Positions 1 to 8,390 of a stretch of DNA of 64,000 nucleotides are shown here, piece by piece. Position 1 is the first letter of the stretch; each line of letters opens with the position of its first letter. Location: contig QEKJ01000001.1 of assembly GCA_003096535.1 (NCBI GenBank), positions 62,001 to 126,000 on the forward strand. Reading direction: 5' to 3'. Made by a program: the position numbers and the translations under genes. Source of the DNA: Agathobaculum butyriciproducens. Lineage in GTDB: Bacteria > Bacillota > Clostridia > Oscillospirales > Butyricicoccaceae. Below the pieces are notes generated by a model, which saw nothing but the letters and a program-made list of their open reading frames with translations, was not told the origin of the DNA and made no database searches.

Positions 1-132
1 TGGCAGGTGCTTCGCATCGGTATGGATTTCAAGCTGAAATGCCTCGGCTGCGGGCATGAGGTCATGCTGCCGCGCAGCAAGGCGGAGAAAAACATCAGAA
101 CCGTAGAACGGGAGGGTGAAATCGTATGTTGA
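1..132 (+). CDS. DUF951 family protein, 3' end only
   Basis: The frame is open from base 1 to a TGA at 130-132, giving 43 C-terminal residues; the start lies outside the window. The residues RLKCLGCGHEVMLPRSK-like around codons 12-27 (KLKCLGCGHEVMLPRSK here) match the C-terminal signature of the small DUF951 family, normally about 60-70 residues with a CxxCG pair that may bind metal. The family's function is unknown. The last codons overlap the start of the uridine phosphorylase gene by 7 bases, so the two are probably translated from one message. Confidence 0.75.
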   Translation, partial: WQVLRIGMDFKLKCLGCGHEVMLPRSKAEKNIRTVEREGEIVC

Positions 133-887
133 TAGACGGCAGACAGATGCACATTCAAATCACCAAGGGCGATATCGGGCGGTACGTCATTCTGCCCGGT
201 GACCCGGCGCGATGCGAGAAGATCGCGCAGTATTTCGATGACCCGAAGCAGATCGCCCACAACCGCGAGTACACGCTGTGGACAGGCTCTCTGGACGGCG
301 TTCCGGTTGCGGTGTGCTCGACCGGCATCGGCGGTCCGTCGGCTGCCATCGCCATGGAGGAGCTGGTCGAGTGCGGCGCGGACACGTTCATCCGTGTCGG
401 CACGTCCGGCGGCATTGTGGACAAGGTAAAGGGCGGCGATATCGTTATTGCCACCGGCGCCATCCGGCAGGAGGGCACGAGCCGCGAGTACCTCCCCATC
501 GAGTTCCCGGCAGTCGCGGATTTTTCTGTTGTTTCCGCGCTGCATGAGGCGGCGCAGGCGCTCGGTTTTCCGTATCACACGGGCGTAATCCAGTCCAAGG
601 ACAGCTTTTACGGCGAAATCCGTCCCGCGCAGATGCCAATCGCGGACGAGCTGACCGCCAAGTGGAAGGCATGGAAGGCGGCAGGCGCGCTCACCAGCGA
701 GATGGAGACAGCCGCGCTCATGATCGTCGCGCAGGTGCTGCACGTTCGGTGCGGCGCGGTGCTCAACGTGCTGTGGAACGCGGACAACGATGACGCTCCC
801 GCCATCCCGCCTGACGCCACCGAGCGCGGCGTAAAGGCCGCCGTGGAGGCCATCCGCGTGCTCATCCGTGAGGACAGCAAGGCATGA
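126..887 (+). CDS. udp: Uridine phosphorylase
   Basis: This 253-residue protein of the nucleoside phosphorylase family should convert uridine and phosphate to uracil and ribose-1-phosphate in pyrimidine salvage. Visible family motifs are the phosphate-binding VILPGDPARCEKI near residue 21, the STGIGGPSAAIAMEEL stretch near 65, RVGTSGGI near 90 and the substrate-site segment TSEMETAALM near 190. Length is normal. The ATG at 126 is preceded by GGAGGGTG at a good distance; a second ATG at 147 is possible but has no comparable site. The gene overlaps DUF951 upstream by 7 bases and the MATE gene downstream by 4 bases, suggesting one operon. Confidence 0.92.
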   Translation: MLIDGRQMHIQITKGDIGRYVILPGDPARCEKIAQYFDDPKQIAHNREYTLWTGSLDGVPVAVCSTGIGGPSAAIAMEELVECGADTFIRVGTSGGIVDKVKGGDIVIATGAIRQEGTSREYLPIEFPAVADFSVVSALHEAAQALGFPYHTGVIQSKDSFYGEIRPAQMPIADELTAKWKAWKAAGALTSEMETAALMIVAQVLHVRCGAVLNVLWNADNDDAPAIPPDATERGVKAAVEAIRVLIREDSKA

Positions 888-2254
888 GTGAACAACAGAA
901 TCAGCAGACAGCGGCCCTCGGCACAGCACCCGTAGGGCCGCTGCTCTTTCGGCTGGCGCTGCCGACCATCACGGCACAGGTCGTCAACCTGCTGTACAGC
1001 ATCGTAGACCGTATTTACATCGGACGCATCCCGCTCGAGGGCAAGCTGGCGCTGACCGGCATGGGCGTCACCTTCCCTGTCATCACGCTCATCTCGGCGT
1101 TTGCGGCGCTCATCGGCATGGGCGGTGCACCGCGGGCCTCCATCGCGCTCGGCGCAAAGGAGCACGACCGCGCGGAACGCATCCTCGGAACGTGTACAGC
1201 GGCGCTCTGGGCGCTTGCACTCGTGCTGACAGCACTGTTCCTGCTGTTTCAGGCGCCATTACTGAAACTGTTCGGCGCATCTGCCGACACCCTGCCGTAT
1301 GCGATGCAGTACCTCAACCTCTACGTTCTCGGCACGGTTTTCGTGATGACATCGCTCGGTCTGAACGGCTTCATCACCGCGCAGGGCCGCTCCTCGGTTG
1401 CGATGAAAACCGTTGTCATCGGTGCGGTGCTCAACACGGCGCTTGACCCGCTGTTCATCTTCGTGCTGAAAATGGGCGTGCGCGGCGCGGCTGTGGCGAC
1501 AATTATCTCGCAGGCGGTGTCTGCGGCATGGGTTCTGCGGTTTCTGACCGGAAAGCAGACGGTTCTGCGCTTAAAACGCGCGTATTTCCGCATTGACCGA
1601 CCGGTTCTGGCATCCGCAGTCGGTCTGGGCGCGTCCCCGTTTGTCATGCAGTCCACAGAAAGCCTGCTCACCATTGCGTTCAACGTATCGCTGCAAAAGT
1701 ACGGCGGCGATGCGGCGGTCGGCGCAATGACCATCCTCACCTCGGTGGCGCAGATGGTACAGCTGCCGCTGACCGGACTCGCGCAGGGCGCGCAGCCCAT
1801 CCTCAGCTACGCCTGCGGCGCGAAGCGGCCCGACCGCATGAAGCGCGTCGTGCAGCTGAATCTCGCGGCGGCGTTCGTGTTCGCGTTCTCGATCTGGGCT
1901 GTGGTTCAGCTCGCGCCGCACGCCGTCATCCACCTGTTCACGGCGGACGAGGAGCTCGTGTCGCTCACCATCTGGGCGCTGCGCGTGTACTTTGCGCTCG
2001 GATTTACCAATGCGTTCCAGACCGGATTCCAGCAGTCGTTTGTGGCGCTCGGCGAGGCGAAAATCTCGCTTTTTCTCGCGCTCGAGCGCAAGGTTTTCCT
2101 GCTGATACCGTTTATTTTAATCCTGCCGCACTTTTTCGCGGATAAGCTGTTCGCCGTGTTCCTCGCAGAGCCGGTCGCGGATTTATTAGCCGCGGCTACA
2201 ACGACAACGCTGTTTTTGATTCGATTCAAGCAGATCACGCGAGATATGAATTGA
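884..2254 (+). CDS. MATE family efflux transporter
   Basis: A 456-residue polytopic membrane protein with the two-fold repeat typical of MatE exporters, which expel drugs or metabolites in exchange for Na+ or H+. The first repeat has the LALPTITAQVVNLLYSIVDR motif around residue 28; the second has VQLPLTGLAQGAQPILSYACGAKR around residue 290. About twelve hydrophobic segments can be traced. The ATG overlaps the udp stop codon (ATGA), so translation is probably coupled. The substrate cannot be told from sequence; co-transcription with a nucleoside phosphorylase need not mean a nucleoside substrate. Confidence 0.9.
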   Translation: MSEQQNQQTAALGTAPVGPLLFRLALPTITAQVVNLLYSIVDRIYIGRIPLEGKLALTGMGVTFPVITLISAFAALIGMGGAPRASIALGAKEHDRAERILGTCTAALWALALVLTALFLLFQAPLLKLFGASADTLPYAMQYLNLYVLGTVFVMTSLGLNGFITAQGRSSVAMKTVVIGAVLNTALDPLFIFVLKMGVRGAAVATIISQAVSAAWVLRFLTGKQTVLRLKRAYFRIDRPVLASAVGLGASPFVMQSTESLLTIAFNVSLQKYGGDAAVGAMTILTSVAQMVQLPLTGLAQGAQPILSYACGAKRPDRMKRVVQLNLAAAFVFAFSIWAVVQLAPHAVIHLFTADEELVSLTIWALRVYFALGFTNAFQTGFQQSFVALGEAKISLFLALERKVFLLIPFILILPHFFADKLFAVFLAEPVADLLAAATTTTLFLIRFKQITRDMN

Positions 2255-2460
2255 AAATTGAGAATGGAGAATGGAAAATGAATGTGTAGATTTTCCATTC
2301 TCCATTTTTTCATTTATGTTATGCAGAACAGATAGGTTTTGGCGCGCCGAGTCGCCGCGCCCTTTCCCCTCCGAATTGCAGCCGTAACACCGAATATACG
2401 GTAAACCTCACCCATCGCGTTCATTTTCCATTTTCCATTATCAATTCTCCATTACTGCAC
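2255..2460. repeat. Dispersed AATGGAGAATGG palindromic repeats between genes
   Basis: Right after the MATE stop lies a run of GAGAATGGAGAATGGAAAATG followed by its complement, CATTTTCCATTCTCCATT, forming a foldback at about 2252-2310. A further half copy (CATTTTCCATTTTCCATT) is at about 2424-2455. The same family recurs at 15788, 18366, 18597, 33902, 34020, 54270 and 54688. No gene is seen here. Confidence 0.75.
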
Positions 2461-2461
2461 G

Positions 2462-2497
2462 AAAAAAGGCTTCGGAACCAAGTTCCGAAGCCTTTTC
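2462..2497 (-). terminator. Rho-independent terminator of metK
   Basis: On the minus strand GGCTTCGGAA and TTCCGAAGCC form a stem around a short loop, followed by a run of T. It sits 8 bases past the metK stop codon. Confidence 0.85.
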
Positions 2498-2504
2498 TTT
2501 CCCT

Positions 2505-3692
2505 TTACGCCTGAACCGCTGCCTTCAGCGCCTCAACCTTATCGGTATTCTCCCACTTGACGCCAAGCTCCTCGCGGCCCATGTGGCCGTAGGCTGCCAG
2601 CTGCTTGTAGATCGGCTTGCGCAGGTCAAGCTGCTCGATGATCGCCGCCGGACGCAGGTCGAACACCTTCTCTACGGCCTTCTCAAGCACATCGTCGCCA
2701 ACAACGCCGGTGCCGAAGGTCTCTACCATGATGGAAACCGGCTCGGCAACGCCGATGGCATACGCCAGCTGAATCTCGCAGCGCTTTGCCAGACCTGCCG
2801 CAACGATGTTCTTCGCAACCCAGCGGGCCGCATACGCGCCCGAGCGGTCCACCTTGGTCGGGTCCTTGCCGGAGAACGCGCCGCCGCCGTGACGGCCGAT
2901 GCCGCCGTAGGTGTCCACGATGATCTTACGGCCGGTCAGACCGGAGTCGCCGTGCGGGCCGCCGATGACGAAACGGCCGGTCGGGTTGATGAAATACTTG
3001 GTATTCTCATCCAGCAGATGGGACGGAATGACCTTCTTTACCACCTGCTCGATCATGTCCTCACGAATCTGCGCGAGGGACACCTCCGGGCTGTGCTGGG
3101 TGGAAATAACAACCGTATCCACGCGGACGGGCTGATTGTCCTCGTCATACTCTACGGTAACCTGGCTCTTGCCGTCCGGACGCAGATAGTCGAACGTGCC
3201 GTTCTTGCGAACGTCGGTCAGGCGCTTTGCCAGCTTGTGCGCCAGAGAGATCGGCAGCGGCATCAGCTCCTTGGTCTCATCGCACGCATAACCGAACATC
3301 ATGCCCTGATCGCCCGCGCCGATGGCGAGGTCAGCCTCAGAGGCACCCTCCTTGCTCTCGAGGGAGTTGTCAACGCCGAGTGCAATGTCGGCGGACTGCT
3401 CGTCGATGGCAGTCAGGACAGCGCAGGTGTCGCAGTCAAAGCCGTACTTCGCGCGGTCGTAGCCGATCTCACGAACCGTGTCGCGGACAACCTTCGGGAT
3501 ATCCACATAGCAGGAAGTGGAAATCTCGCCCATTACCTGAACCATACCGGTGGTGCAGGTGGTCTCGCAGGCTACGCGGGCATACGGATCCTGCGTTAAA
3601 ATCTCGTTAAGAATCGCGTCCGAGATCTGGTCGCAGATTTTATCGGGATGGCCTTCCGTAACCGATTCCGAGGTGAAAAAATGATGTGCCAT
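2505..3692 (-). CDS. metK: S-adenosylmethionine synthase
   Basis: This 395-residue enzyme makes S-adenosylmethionine from methionine and ATP in the cytosol. It begins [33 protein letters not shown] and carries the ATP-binding HPDKICDQ, the metal/phosphate site segment [12 protein letters not shown] near residue 117 and the phosphate loop [16 protein letters not shown] near residue 270. Length is typical. It is a single-gene unit with its own promoter (3900-3928), a SAM-I riboswitch in the leader and a terminator after the stop, so product feedback on its own transcription is expected. Confidence 0.97.
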   Translation of the reverse strand: MAHHFFTSESVTEGHPDKICDQISDAILNEILTQDPYARVACETTCTTGMVQVMGEISTSCYVDIPKVVRDTVREIGYDRAKYGFDCDTCAVLTAIDEQSADIALGVDNSLESKEGASEADLAIGAGDQGMMFGYACDETKELMPLPISLAHKLAKRLTDVRKNGTFDYLRPDGKSQVTVEYDEDNQPVRVDTVVISTQHSPEVSLAQIREDMIEQVVKKVIPSHLLDENTKYFINPTGRFVIGGPHGDSGLTGRKIIVDTYGGIGRHGGGAFSGKDPTKVDRSGAYAARWVAKNIVAAGLAKRCEIQLAYAIGVAEPVSIMVETFGTGVVGDDVLEKAVEKVFDLRPAAIIEQLDLRKPIYKQLAAYGHMGREELGVKWENTDKVEALKAAVQA

Positions 3693-3732
3693 TAAGTATC
3701 AGTTCCTTTCTACAGTTCATTTTCAGAGCATT

Positions 3733-3757
3733 AAAAAACGCTCCTCAGCGGGAGCGA
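3733..3757 (-). terminator. Riboswitch-controlled terminator
   Basis: On the minus strand GCTCC-CGCTGA-GGAGC is followed by GTTTTTT. The 5' arm of this hairpin can instead pair with GGGAGC at 3770-3775, next to the aptamer's closing stem, so terminator and antiterminator exclude each other. This is the classic SAM-I off switch. Confidence 0.85.
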
Positions 3758-3768
3758 AAAGTTCGTTT

Positions 3769-3880
3769 TGCTCCCTCATCTTTCGTATTCTTACGCCGGA
3801 TTTGGCACCTTACGTTGCAAAACAACGCAGGTTGCCGGGTTTCACAGGGCCGTTCCCTCCACCGCTCTCGATAAGGACAT
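3769..3880 (-). ncRNA. SAM-I (S-box) riboswitch aptamer upstream of metK
   Basis: Read on the minus strand the leader has, in order, CTTATCGAGAGCGGTGGAGG, GACGG-like AACGGCCC, TGTGAAACCCGGCAACC, GGTGCCAAATCC, and the closing GATGAG. These are the conserved S-box blocks in the right order, with the CTTATC/GATGAG P1 stem at 3869-3876 and 3775-3781. Binding of S-adenosylmethionine should stabilise P1 and free the terminator at 3733-3757, stopping metK transcription. Confidence 0.95.
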
Positions 3881-3899
3881 GTATTCACTTACGCCGTAT

Positions 3900-3928
3900 A
3901 TTTTATATAAAAATTCCGGCTTTGTCAA
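3900..3928 (-). promoter_or_regulatory. metK promoter
   Basis: TTGACA (complement of 3923-3928), 17 bases, then TAAAAT (complement of 3900-3905). It lies about 20 bases upstream of the riboswitch, as expected for a transcription start just before the aptamer. Confidence 0.75.
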
Positions 3929-3964
3929 GGGAAATTTTCGGCAGCCAAGTGGAAAAGCGCCGCA

Positions 3965-3993
3965 TTGACATTTTCCGCTCACACCGTTATAGT
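3965..3993 (+). promoter_or_regulatory. Promoter of the dehydratase/activase operon
   Basis: A near-consensus TTGACA (3965-3970), 17-base spacer, TATAGT (3988-3993). It is followed by a leader of about 130 bases to the ATG at 4130. That leader contains two small hairpins (AGCC-TTCTC-GGGCT near 4032-4051 and GCACC-TTAAC-GGGTGC near 4082-4097), but I recognise no known riboswitch in it. Confidence 0.8.
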
Positions 3994-4129
3994 AATAAAG
4001 GTAAGTTTTGGCCCTGCATATTTATCACATCACACAGCCTTCTCGGGCTGACGCACGGCAACACTTACCCGCATTCACGCTGCACCTTAACGGGTGCTCT
4101 GTTTTGTTATGGGAGAGAATTAGGGTATT

Positions 4130-7090
4130 ATGAATGTAAATGTTGGAATCGACATCGGCTCAACGACCGTCAAGATCGTCGTTGTGCGCGATGGAGAGAT
4201 CATCCACAAGCACTACGAACGGCATTTTTCCAAGGTGCGTGAAAAGGCGGTCGAGCTGGTGCGCGCGGCGCGCGGCCTCATCGGCGAGGACACGCCGCTC
4301 CGCTGTTCGATCACCGGCTCGGCCGGTTTAGGCGTGGCGAAGGCCGCGGATATTGATTTTGTACAGGAGGTGTTCGCCACCCGCAAGGCGGTAGGCGTAC
4401 ACGTTCCGCAGGCCGATGTCGTCATTGAGCTCGGCGGCGAGGATGCGAAGATCGTCTTCCTCACCGGCCAGCTGGAGGAGCGCATGAACGGCTCCTGTGC
4501 GGGCGGCACCGGCGCTTTTATCGACCAGATGGCCGTCCTGCTGGACGTAACGCCGGCCGAGCTCGACCAGCTCGCGCAGGGCGCGGAGCGCATCTACACC
4601 ATCGCTTCCCGCTGCGGCGTGTTCGCCAAGTCGGACATCCAGCCGCTGCTCAACGAGGGCGCGCGCAAGGAGGACGTAGCCGCCTCCATCTTTCAGGCCG
4701 TCGTCAACCAGACCATCGCGGGTCTGGCGCAGGGCCGCGAGGTCAAGGGCGATGTGCTGTTCCTCGGCGGCCCGCTGTTCTTCTTCAAGGGCCTCCAGAA
4801 GCGCTTTCAGGACACGCTGAAGCTGGATGACGCGCACGCGCACTTCCCGGCTCTCGCGCCGTATGCCATCGCGGCGGGCGCAGCCGAGTACGCGGGCGGC
4901 ACGCAAAAGACCTACACGGTAGCCTCGCTGCTCGAGGCGCTCGAAAAAGCCGCCGATGCACCCGTTGTCGCAAACTATCTGCCGCCGCTGTTCGAGGATG
5001 AGCAGCAGTACGAGGAATTCAAGAACCGTCACGCCATGCACGATGTCATGACGCAGAACGTCACCATGTACGAGGGCGACGCATTTCTCGGCATCGACTG
5101 CGGCTCCACCACCACCAAGCTGGTGCTCATCGGTGCGGACGACCAGATTTTGTTCCACCACTACCAGTCCAACAAGGGCAATCCGGCGGACGTTATCCGC
5201 GAGCAGCTCACCAAGCTGTACGAGCTGTGCGGCGACCGCGTACATATCGTGTCCTCGGCGGTCACCGGCTACGGCGAAGCGCTCATCCAGAATGCGTTCG
5301 GCGTGGATTTCGGTTTGGTCGAGACGGTCGCGCACTTCCGCGCGGCGCGGCACTTCTGCCCGGATGTTGATTTCATCATCGACATCGGCGGTCAGGACAT
5401 CAAGTGCTTCAAAATCCGCAACAAATGCATCGACAATATTTCGCTCAACGAGGCGTGCTCGTCCGGCTGCGGCTCGTTCATCGAGACGTTCGCCCGCTCG
5501 ATGGGTTACTCCATCGAGGAATTCTGCAAGCTGGGTCTGTTCGCAAAGCATCCCATCGACCTCGGCTCGCGCTGCACGGTGTTCATGAACTCCTCGGTCA
5601 AGCAGGCGCAGAAGGACGGCGCGGGCATTGACGCAATCTCCGCCGGTCTGTCGGTATCCGTTGTCAAGAACGCGCTGTACAAGGTTATCCGCGCCCACTC
5701 GCCGGACGACCTCGGTCAGCACATTGTCGTACAGGGCGGCACGTTCCTCAATGACGCCATCCTGCGCTCGTTCGAGCAGGAAATCGGCCGCGACGTGACC
5801 CGTCCGGCTATCTCGGGTCTGATGGGCGCATACGGCGCAGCACTGCACGCCAAGGACAACCGCAGGGACACCACCACGCTCATCGGCACGGATATCCTCG
5901 CAGGCTTCGAGCACAACGTGCGCTCCACGCGCTGCGGTCTGTGCGAAAATCACTGCAATCTGACGATTAACGACTTCGGCGGCGGCCGCCGCTTCATTTC
6001 GGGCAACCGCTGCGAGCGTCCGCTCGGCGGCACGAAAAAGGCCGACCTGCCCAACCTTTATAAATGGAAGCTGGAAAAGCTGAAAAGCTACGGCAAGCCG
6101 TCCGGCATTGCAAACCCGATTGCAAAAATCGGTCTGCCGTTCGGACTGAATAACTTCGAGCTGCTGCCGTTCTGGACGGCATTCCTGCGTAAGCTCGGCT
6201 TCGAGACCGTCCTCAGCGACGTTTCCACCCGCGATATGTACATGCAGGGACAGCATTCCATCCCGTCCGATACGGTTTGCTATCCGGCAAAGCTGATGCA
6301 CGGCCACATCGAGAACCTGCTCGAAAAGGGCGTGGACGCGATCTTCTATCCGTGCATGACCTACAACCTCGATGAAGAACGCGCGACCAACCACTATAAC
6401 TGTCCGGTCGTTGCCTACTATCCGGAGCTTTTGAAGGCGAACGTCTCCGCACTCGCGGACTTCGACTTTATGATGCCGTACTTTGAACTCGCAGACAAAA
6501 AGCGCTTCACGAAGCACGCCGTTAAGTATTTCTGCGGCAAGTACCCGCAGATCAAGAAAAAGCAGGTCATCGCCGCTGTCGAGGACGCATACATGGCGCA
6601 GGACGAATACTACATCGACGTTCGCATCGAGGGTCAGCGCGCCATCCGCTACGCGGACGAGCACGACCTTGACGTTGCCGTTATTGCAGGCCGTCCGTAT
6701 CACGTTGACCCGGAGATCAACCACGGCATCGACCAGCTGATCGCGTCGTTCGGTCTGGTCATCGTGTCCGAGGATGCGGTCTGGCAGCTGACCGATGCAC
6801 CCGAGGTGCATGTGCTCAACCAGTGGACGTACCACTCGCGCATGTACGGCGCGGCGAAGTACGTCACCCAGAAGGAGAACGCCCAGCTTATCCAGCTGGT
6901 GTCCTTCGGCTGCGGCATTGACGCCATCACGACCGACGAGATGCGCGCCATCTGCGAAAACGGCGGCAAAATTTACACACAGCTGAAAATCGACGAGATC
7001 AGCAACCTCGGTGCGGCAAAAATCCGTATCCGCAGCATGCTGGCCGCCGTAGAGGAGGGACGCAAGCTTGCAGAACAGCAAAACGCCTGA
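4130..7090 (+). CDS. 2-hydroxyacyl-CoA dehydratase activase-like protein (two BcrAD/BadFG domains plus DUF2229)
   Basis: A 986-residue protein with two ASKHA-type ATPase domains in tandem. The first (about 1-260) has GIDIGSTTVKIV, GGEDAKIVFL, the cysteine motif NGSCAGGTGAF and SRCGVF. The second (about 318-570) has GIDCGSTTTKLV, GGQDIKCFKI, CSSGCGSF and SRCTVF. In HgdC/BcrA-type activators these cysteines hold a [4Fe-4S] cluster whose electron is pushed to a dehydratase at the cost of ATP. Residues from about 600 match the DUF2229 region of the large fused activase/dehydratase family (usually about 1,400 residues). The missing C-terminal part is encoded by the next gene. The physiological substrate is unknown. 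Confidence 0.85.
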   Translation: MNVNVGIDIGSTTVKIVVVRDGEIIHKHYERHFSKVREKAVELVRAARGLIGEDTPLRCSITGSAGLGVAKAADIDFVQEVFATRKAVGVHVPQADVVIELGGEDAKIVFLTGQLEERMNGSCAGGTGAFIDQMAVLLDVTPAELDQLAQGAERIYTIASRCGVFAKSDIQPLLNEGARKEDVAASIFQAVVNQTIAGLAQGREVKGDVLFLGGPLFFFKGLQKRFQDTLKLDDAHAHFPALAPYAIAAGAAEYAGGTQKTYTVASLLEALEKAADAPVVANYLPPLFEDEQQYEEFKNRHAMHDVMTQNVTMYEGDAFLGIDCGSTTTKLVLIGADDQILFHHYQSNKGNPADVIREQLTKLYELCGDRVHIVSSAVTGYGEALIQNAFGVDFGLVETVAHFRAARHFCPDVDFIIDIGGQDIKCFKIRNKCIDNISLNEACSSGCGSFIETFARSMGYSIEEFCKLGLFAKHPIDLGSRCTVFMNSSVKQAQKDGAGIDAISAGLSVSVVKNALYKVIRAHSPDDLGQHIVVQGGTFLNDAILRSFEQEIGRDVTRPAISGLMGAYGAALHAKDNRRDTTTLIGTDILAGFEHNVRSTRCGLCENHCNLTINDFGGGRRFISGNRCERPLGGTKKADLPNLYKWKLEKLKSYGKPSGIANPIAKIGLPFGLNNFELLPFWTAFLRKLGFETVLSDVSTRDMYMQGQHSIPSDTVCYPAKLMHGHIENLLEKGVDAIFYPCMTYNLDEERATNHYNCPVVAYYPELLKANVSALADFDFMMPYFELADKKRFTKHAVKYFCGKYPQIKKKQVIAAVEDAYMAQDEYYIDVRIEGQRAIRYADEHDLDVAVIAGRPYHVDPEINHGIDQLIASFGLVIVSEDAVWQLTDAPEVHVLNQWTYHSRMYGAAKYVTQKENAQLIQLVSFGCGIDAITTDEMRAICENGGKIYTQLKIDEISNLGAAKIRIRSMLAAVEEGRKLAEQQNA

Positions 7091-8336
7091 GGCAACGCCC
7101 GCATATTCCTACCCGCAGTTCACGGAGGAAATGCGAAAAACCTATAAGATCCTGGTGCCGAATATGCTGCCCGTGCAGCTCGGACTCATCTGCCGCCTGA
7201 TGAAAAACTACGGCTACGACATGGAGCTGCTGCACACCGAGGGTCCGAACATCGCGGAGCAGGGTCTGCGCAACGTGCACAACGACACCTGCTACCCCGC
7301 CCTGCTGGTCATCGGTCAGCTGATGGACGCGATCGAATCCGGCAAATACGACATTCACAAAATCGCGCTCATCCTGCCGCAGACCGGCGGCGGCTGCCGT
7401 GCCTCCAACTATATCCACCTGCTCCGCAAGGCGCTGGAAAAGAACGGCTACGGCTTTATTCCGGTCATTTCGCTGAACTTTTCCGGTCTGGAGAGCAACC
7501 CCGGCTTCAAGCTGACCAAGACCATGCTCGTGCAGGTGGCGTATGCACTTCTGATCGGTGATCTGATTATGATGGTCGCCAACCAGTGCCGTCCCTACGA
7601 GGTCGTGCCCGGCTCGACCGACAAGGCGATTGACATCTGCATGGACGCGGTCACGGGGCGCTTCACCGGCGAGCGCATGGTGCGCTACGGCGAGGTAAAG
7701 CACCTGTTCCGTTTCGTGCTGACCGTGTTCGGCAAGCTGAAGCTGGATAAAACGCAGAAGAAAAAGCTGGTCGGCATCGTCGGTGAGATCTACGTCAAGT
7801 TCTCGCCGCTCGGCAACAACCGTCTGGAAGAATTCCTGCTCAGCGAAGGCTGCGAGCCGGTGCTGCCTGGTCTGATGGACTTCTGCCTGTACTGCATCTA
7901 CAACTCGGTCATCGACCACGAGCTGTACAGCCGCAACGGCAAAACCGCCGCCATCTACAAGATGGTGTACCAGTTTGTGCTCGGCAAGCAGGCCGATATC
8001 ATCAAAATGATGAAGAAAGACGGTCATTTCCGTCCGCCGATGCCGTTTGACGAGGTACGCAAAAAGTCGCACGCCATTATCGGTCAGGGCGTCAAGATGG
8101 GCGAAGGCTGGCTGCTGCCCGCCGAAATGGTCGAGCTGATCAGCGAAGGCGTGACCAACATCGTCTGCACCCAGCCGTTCGGCTGCCTGCCGAACCACAT
8201 CGCGGGCAAGGGCATGATCCGAAAGATCCGCGAGGTGTACCCGCAGGCGAATATCGTCGCGGTGGATTACGACCCGGGCGCGTCCAAGATCAATCAGGAA
8301 AACCGAATCAAGCTCATGCTTTCGAGCGCAGAGTAA
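7068..8336 (+). CDS. 2-hydroxyacyl-CoA dehydratase D-component-like protein (C-terminal half of the fused family)
   Basis: A 422-residue protein corresponding to the C-terminal part of the large activase/dehydratase proteins, with TYKILVPNMLPVQLGL at the start, NDTCYPALLVIGQ, QTGGGCRASNYI and TQPFGCLPNHI. The start is TTG at 7068: AGGAGG at 7053-7058 sits 9 bases upstream, inside the previous gene. It overlaps that gene by 23 bases in another frame. Together the two proteins total about 1,408 residues, close to the usual single-chain length, so this looks like a natural split with translational coupling. A frameshift cannot be excluded by eye, but the well-placed ribosome site argues against it. 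The terminator at 8342 closes the operon. Confidence 0.82.
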   Translation: MQNSKTPEATPAYSYPQFTEEMRKTYKILVPNMLPVQLGLICRLMKNYGYDMELLHTEGPNIAEQGLRNVHNDTCYPALLVIGQLMDAIESGKYDIHKIALILPQTGGGCRASNYIHLLRKALEKNGYGFIPVISLNFSGLESNPGFKLTKTMLVQVAYALLIGDLIMMVANQCRPYEVVPGSTDKAIDICMDAVTGRFTGERMVRYGEVKHLFRFVLTVFGKLKLDKTQKKKLVGIVGEIYVKFSPLGNNRLEEFLLSEGCEPVLPGLMDFCLYCIYNSVIDHELYSRNGKTAAIYKMVYQFVLGKQADIIKMMKKDGHFRPPMPFDEVRKKSHAIIGQGVKMGEGWLLPAEMVELISEGVTNIVCTQPFGCLPNHIAGKGMIRKIREVYPQANIVAVDYDPGASKINQENRIKLMLSSAE

Positions 8337-8341
8337 AGCAA

Positions 8342-8371
8342 AGAGGACTGCAACGCAGTCCTCTTTTTTTA
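8342..8371 (+). terminator. Terminator of the dehydratase/activase operon
   Basis: GAGGACTGC-AAC-GCAGTCCTC followed by seven T, 6 bases past the stop codon at 8336. Confidence 0.92.
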
Positions 8372-8390
8372 TCCACAGACGGTGGATAAC

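Noticed and set aside
4000..4129. Riboswitch in the leader of the activase operon
   Set aside because: Two small hairpins only; no known aptamer sequence seen.
4328..7081. A 917-codon open frame antisense to the activase gene
   Set aside because: It mirrors a GC-rich, strongly coding gene, has no ribosome site, and its residues follow the complement of the real codons.
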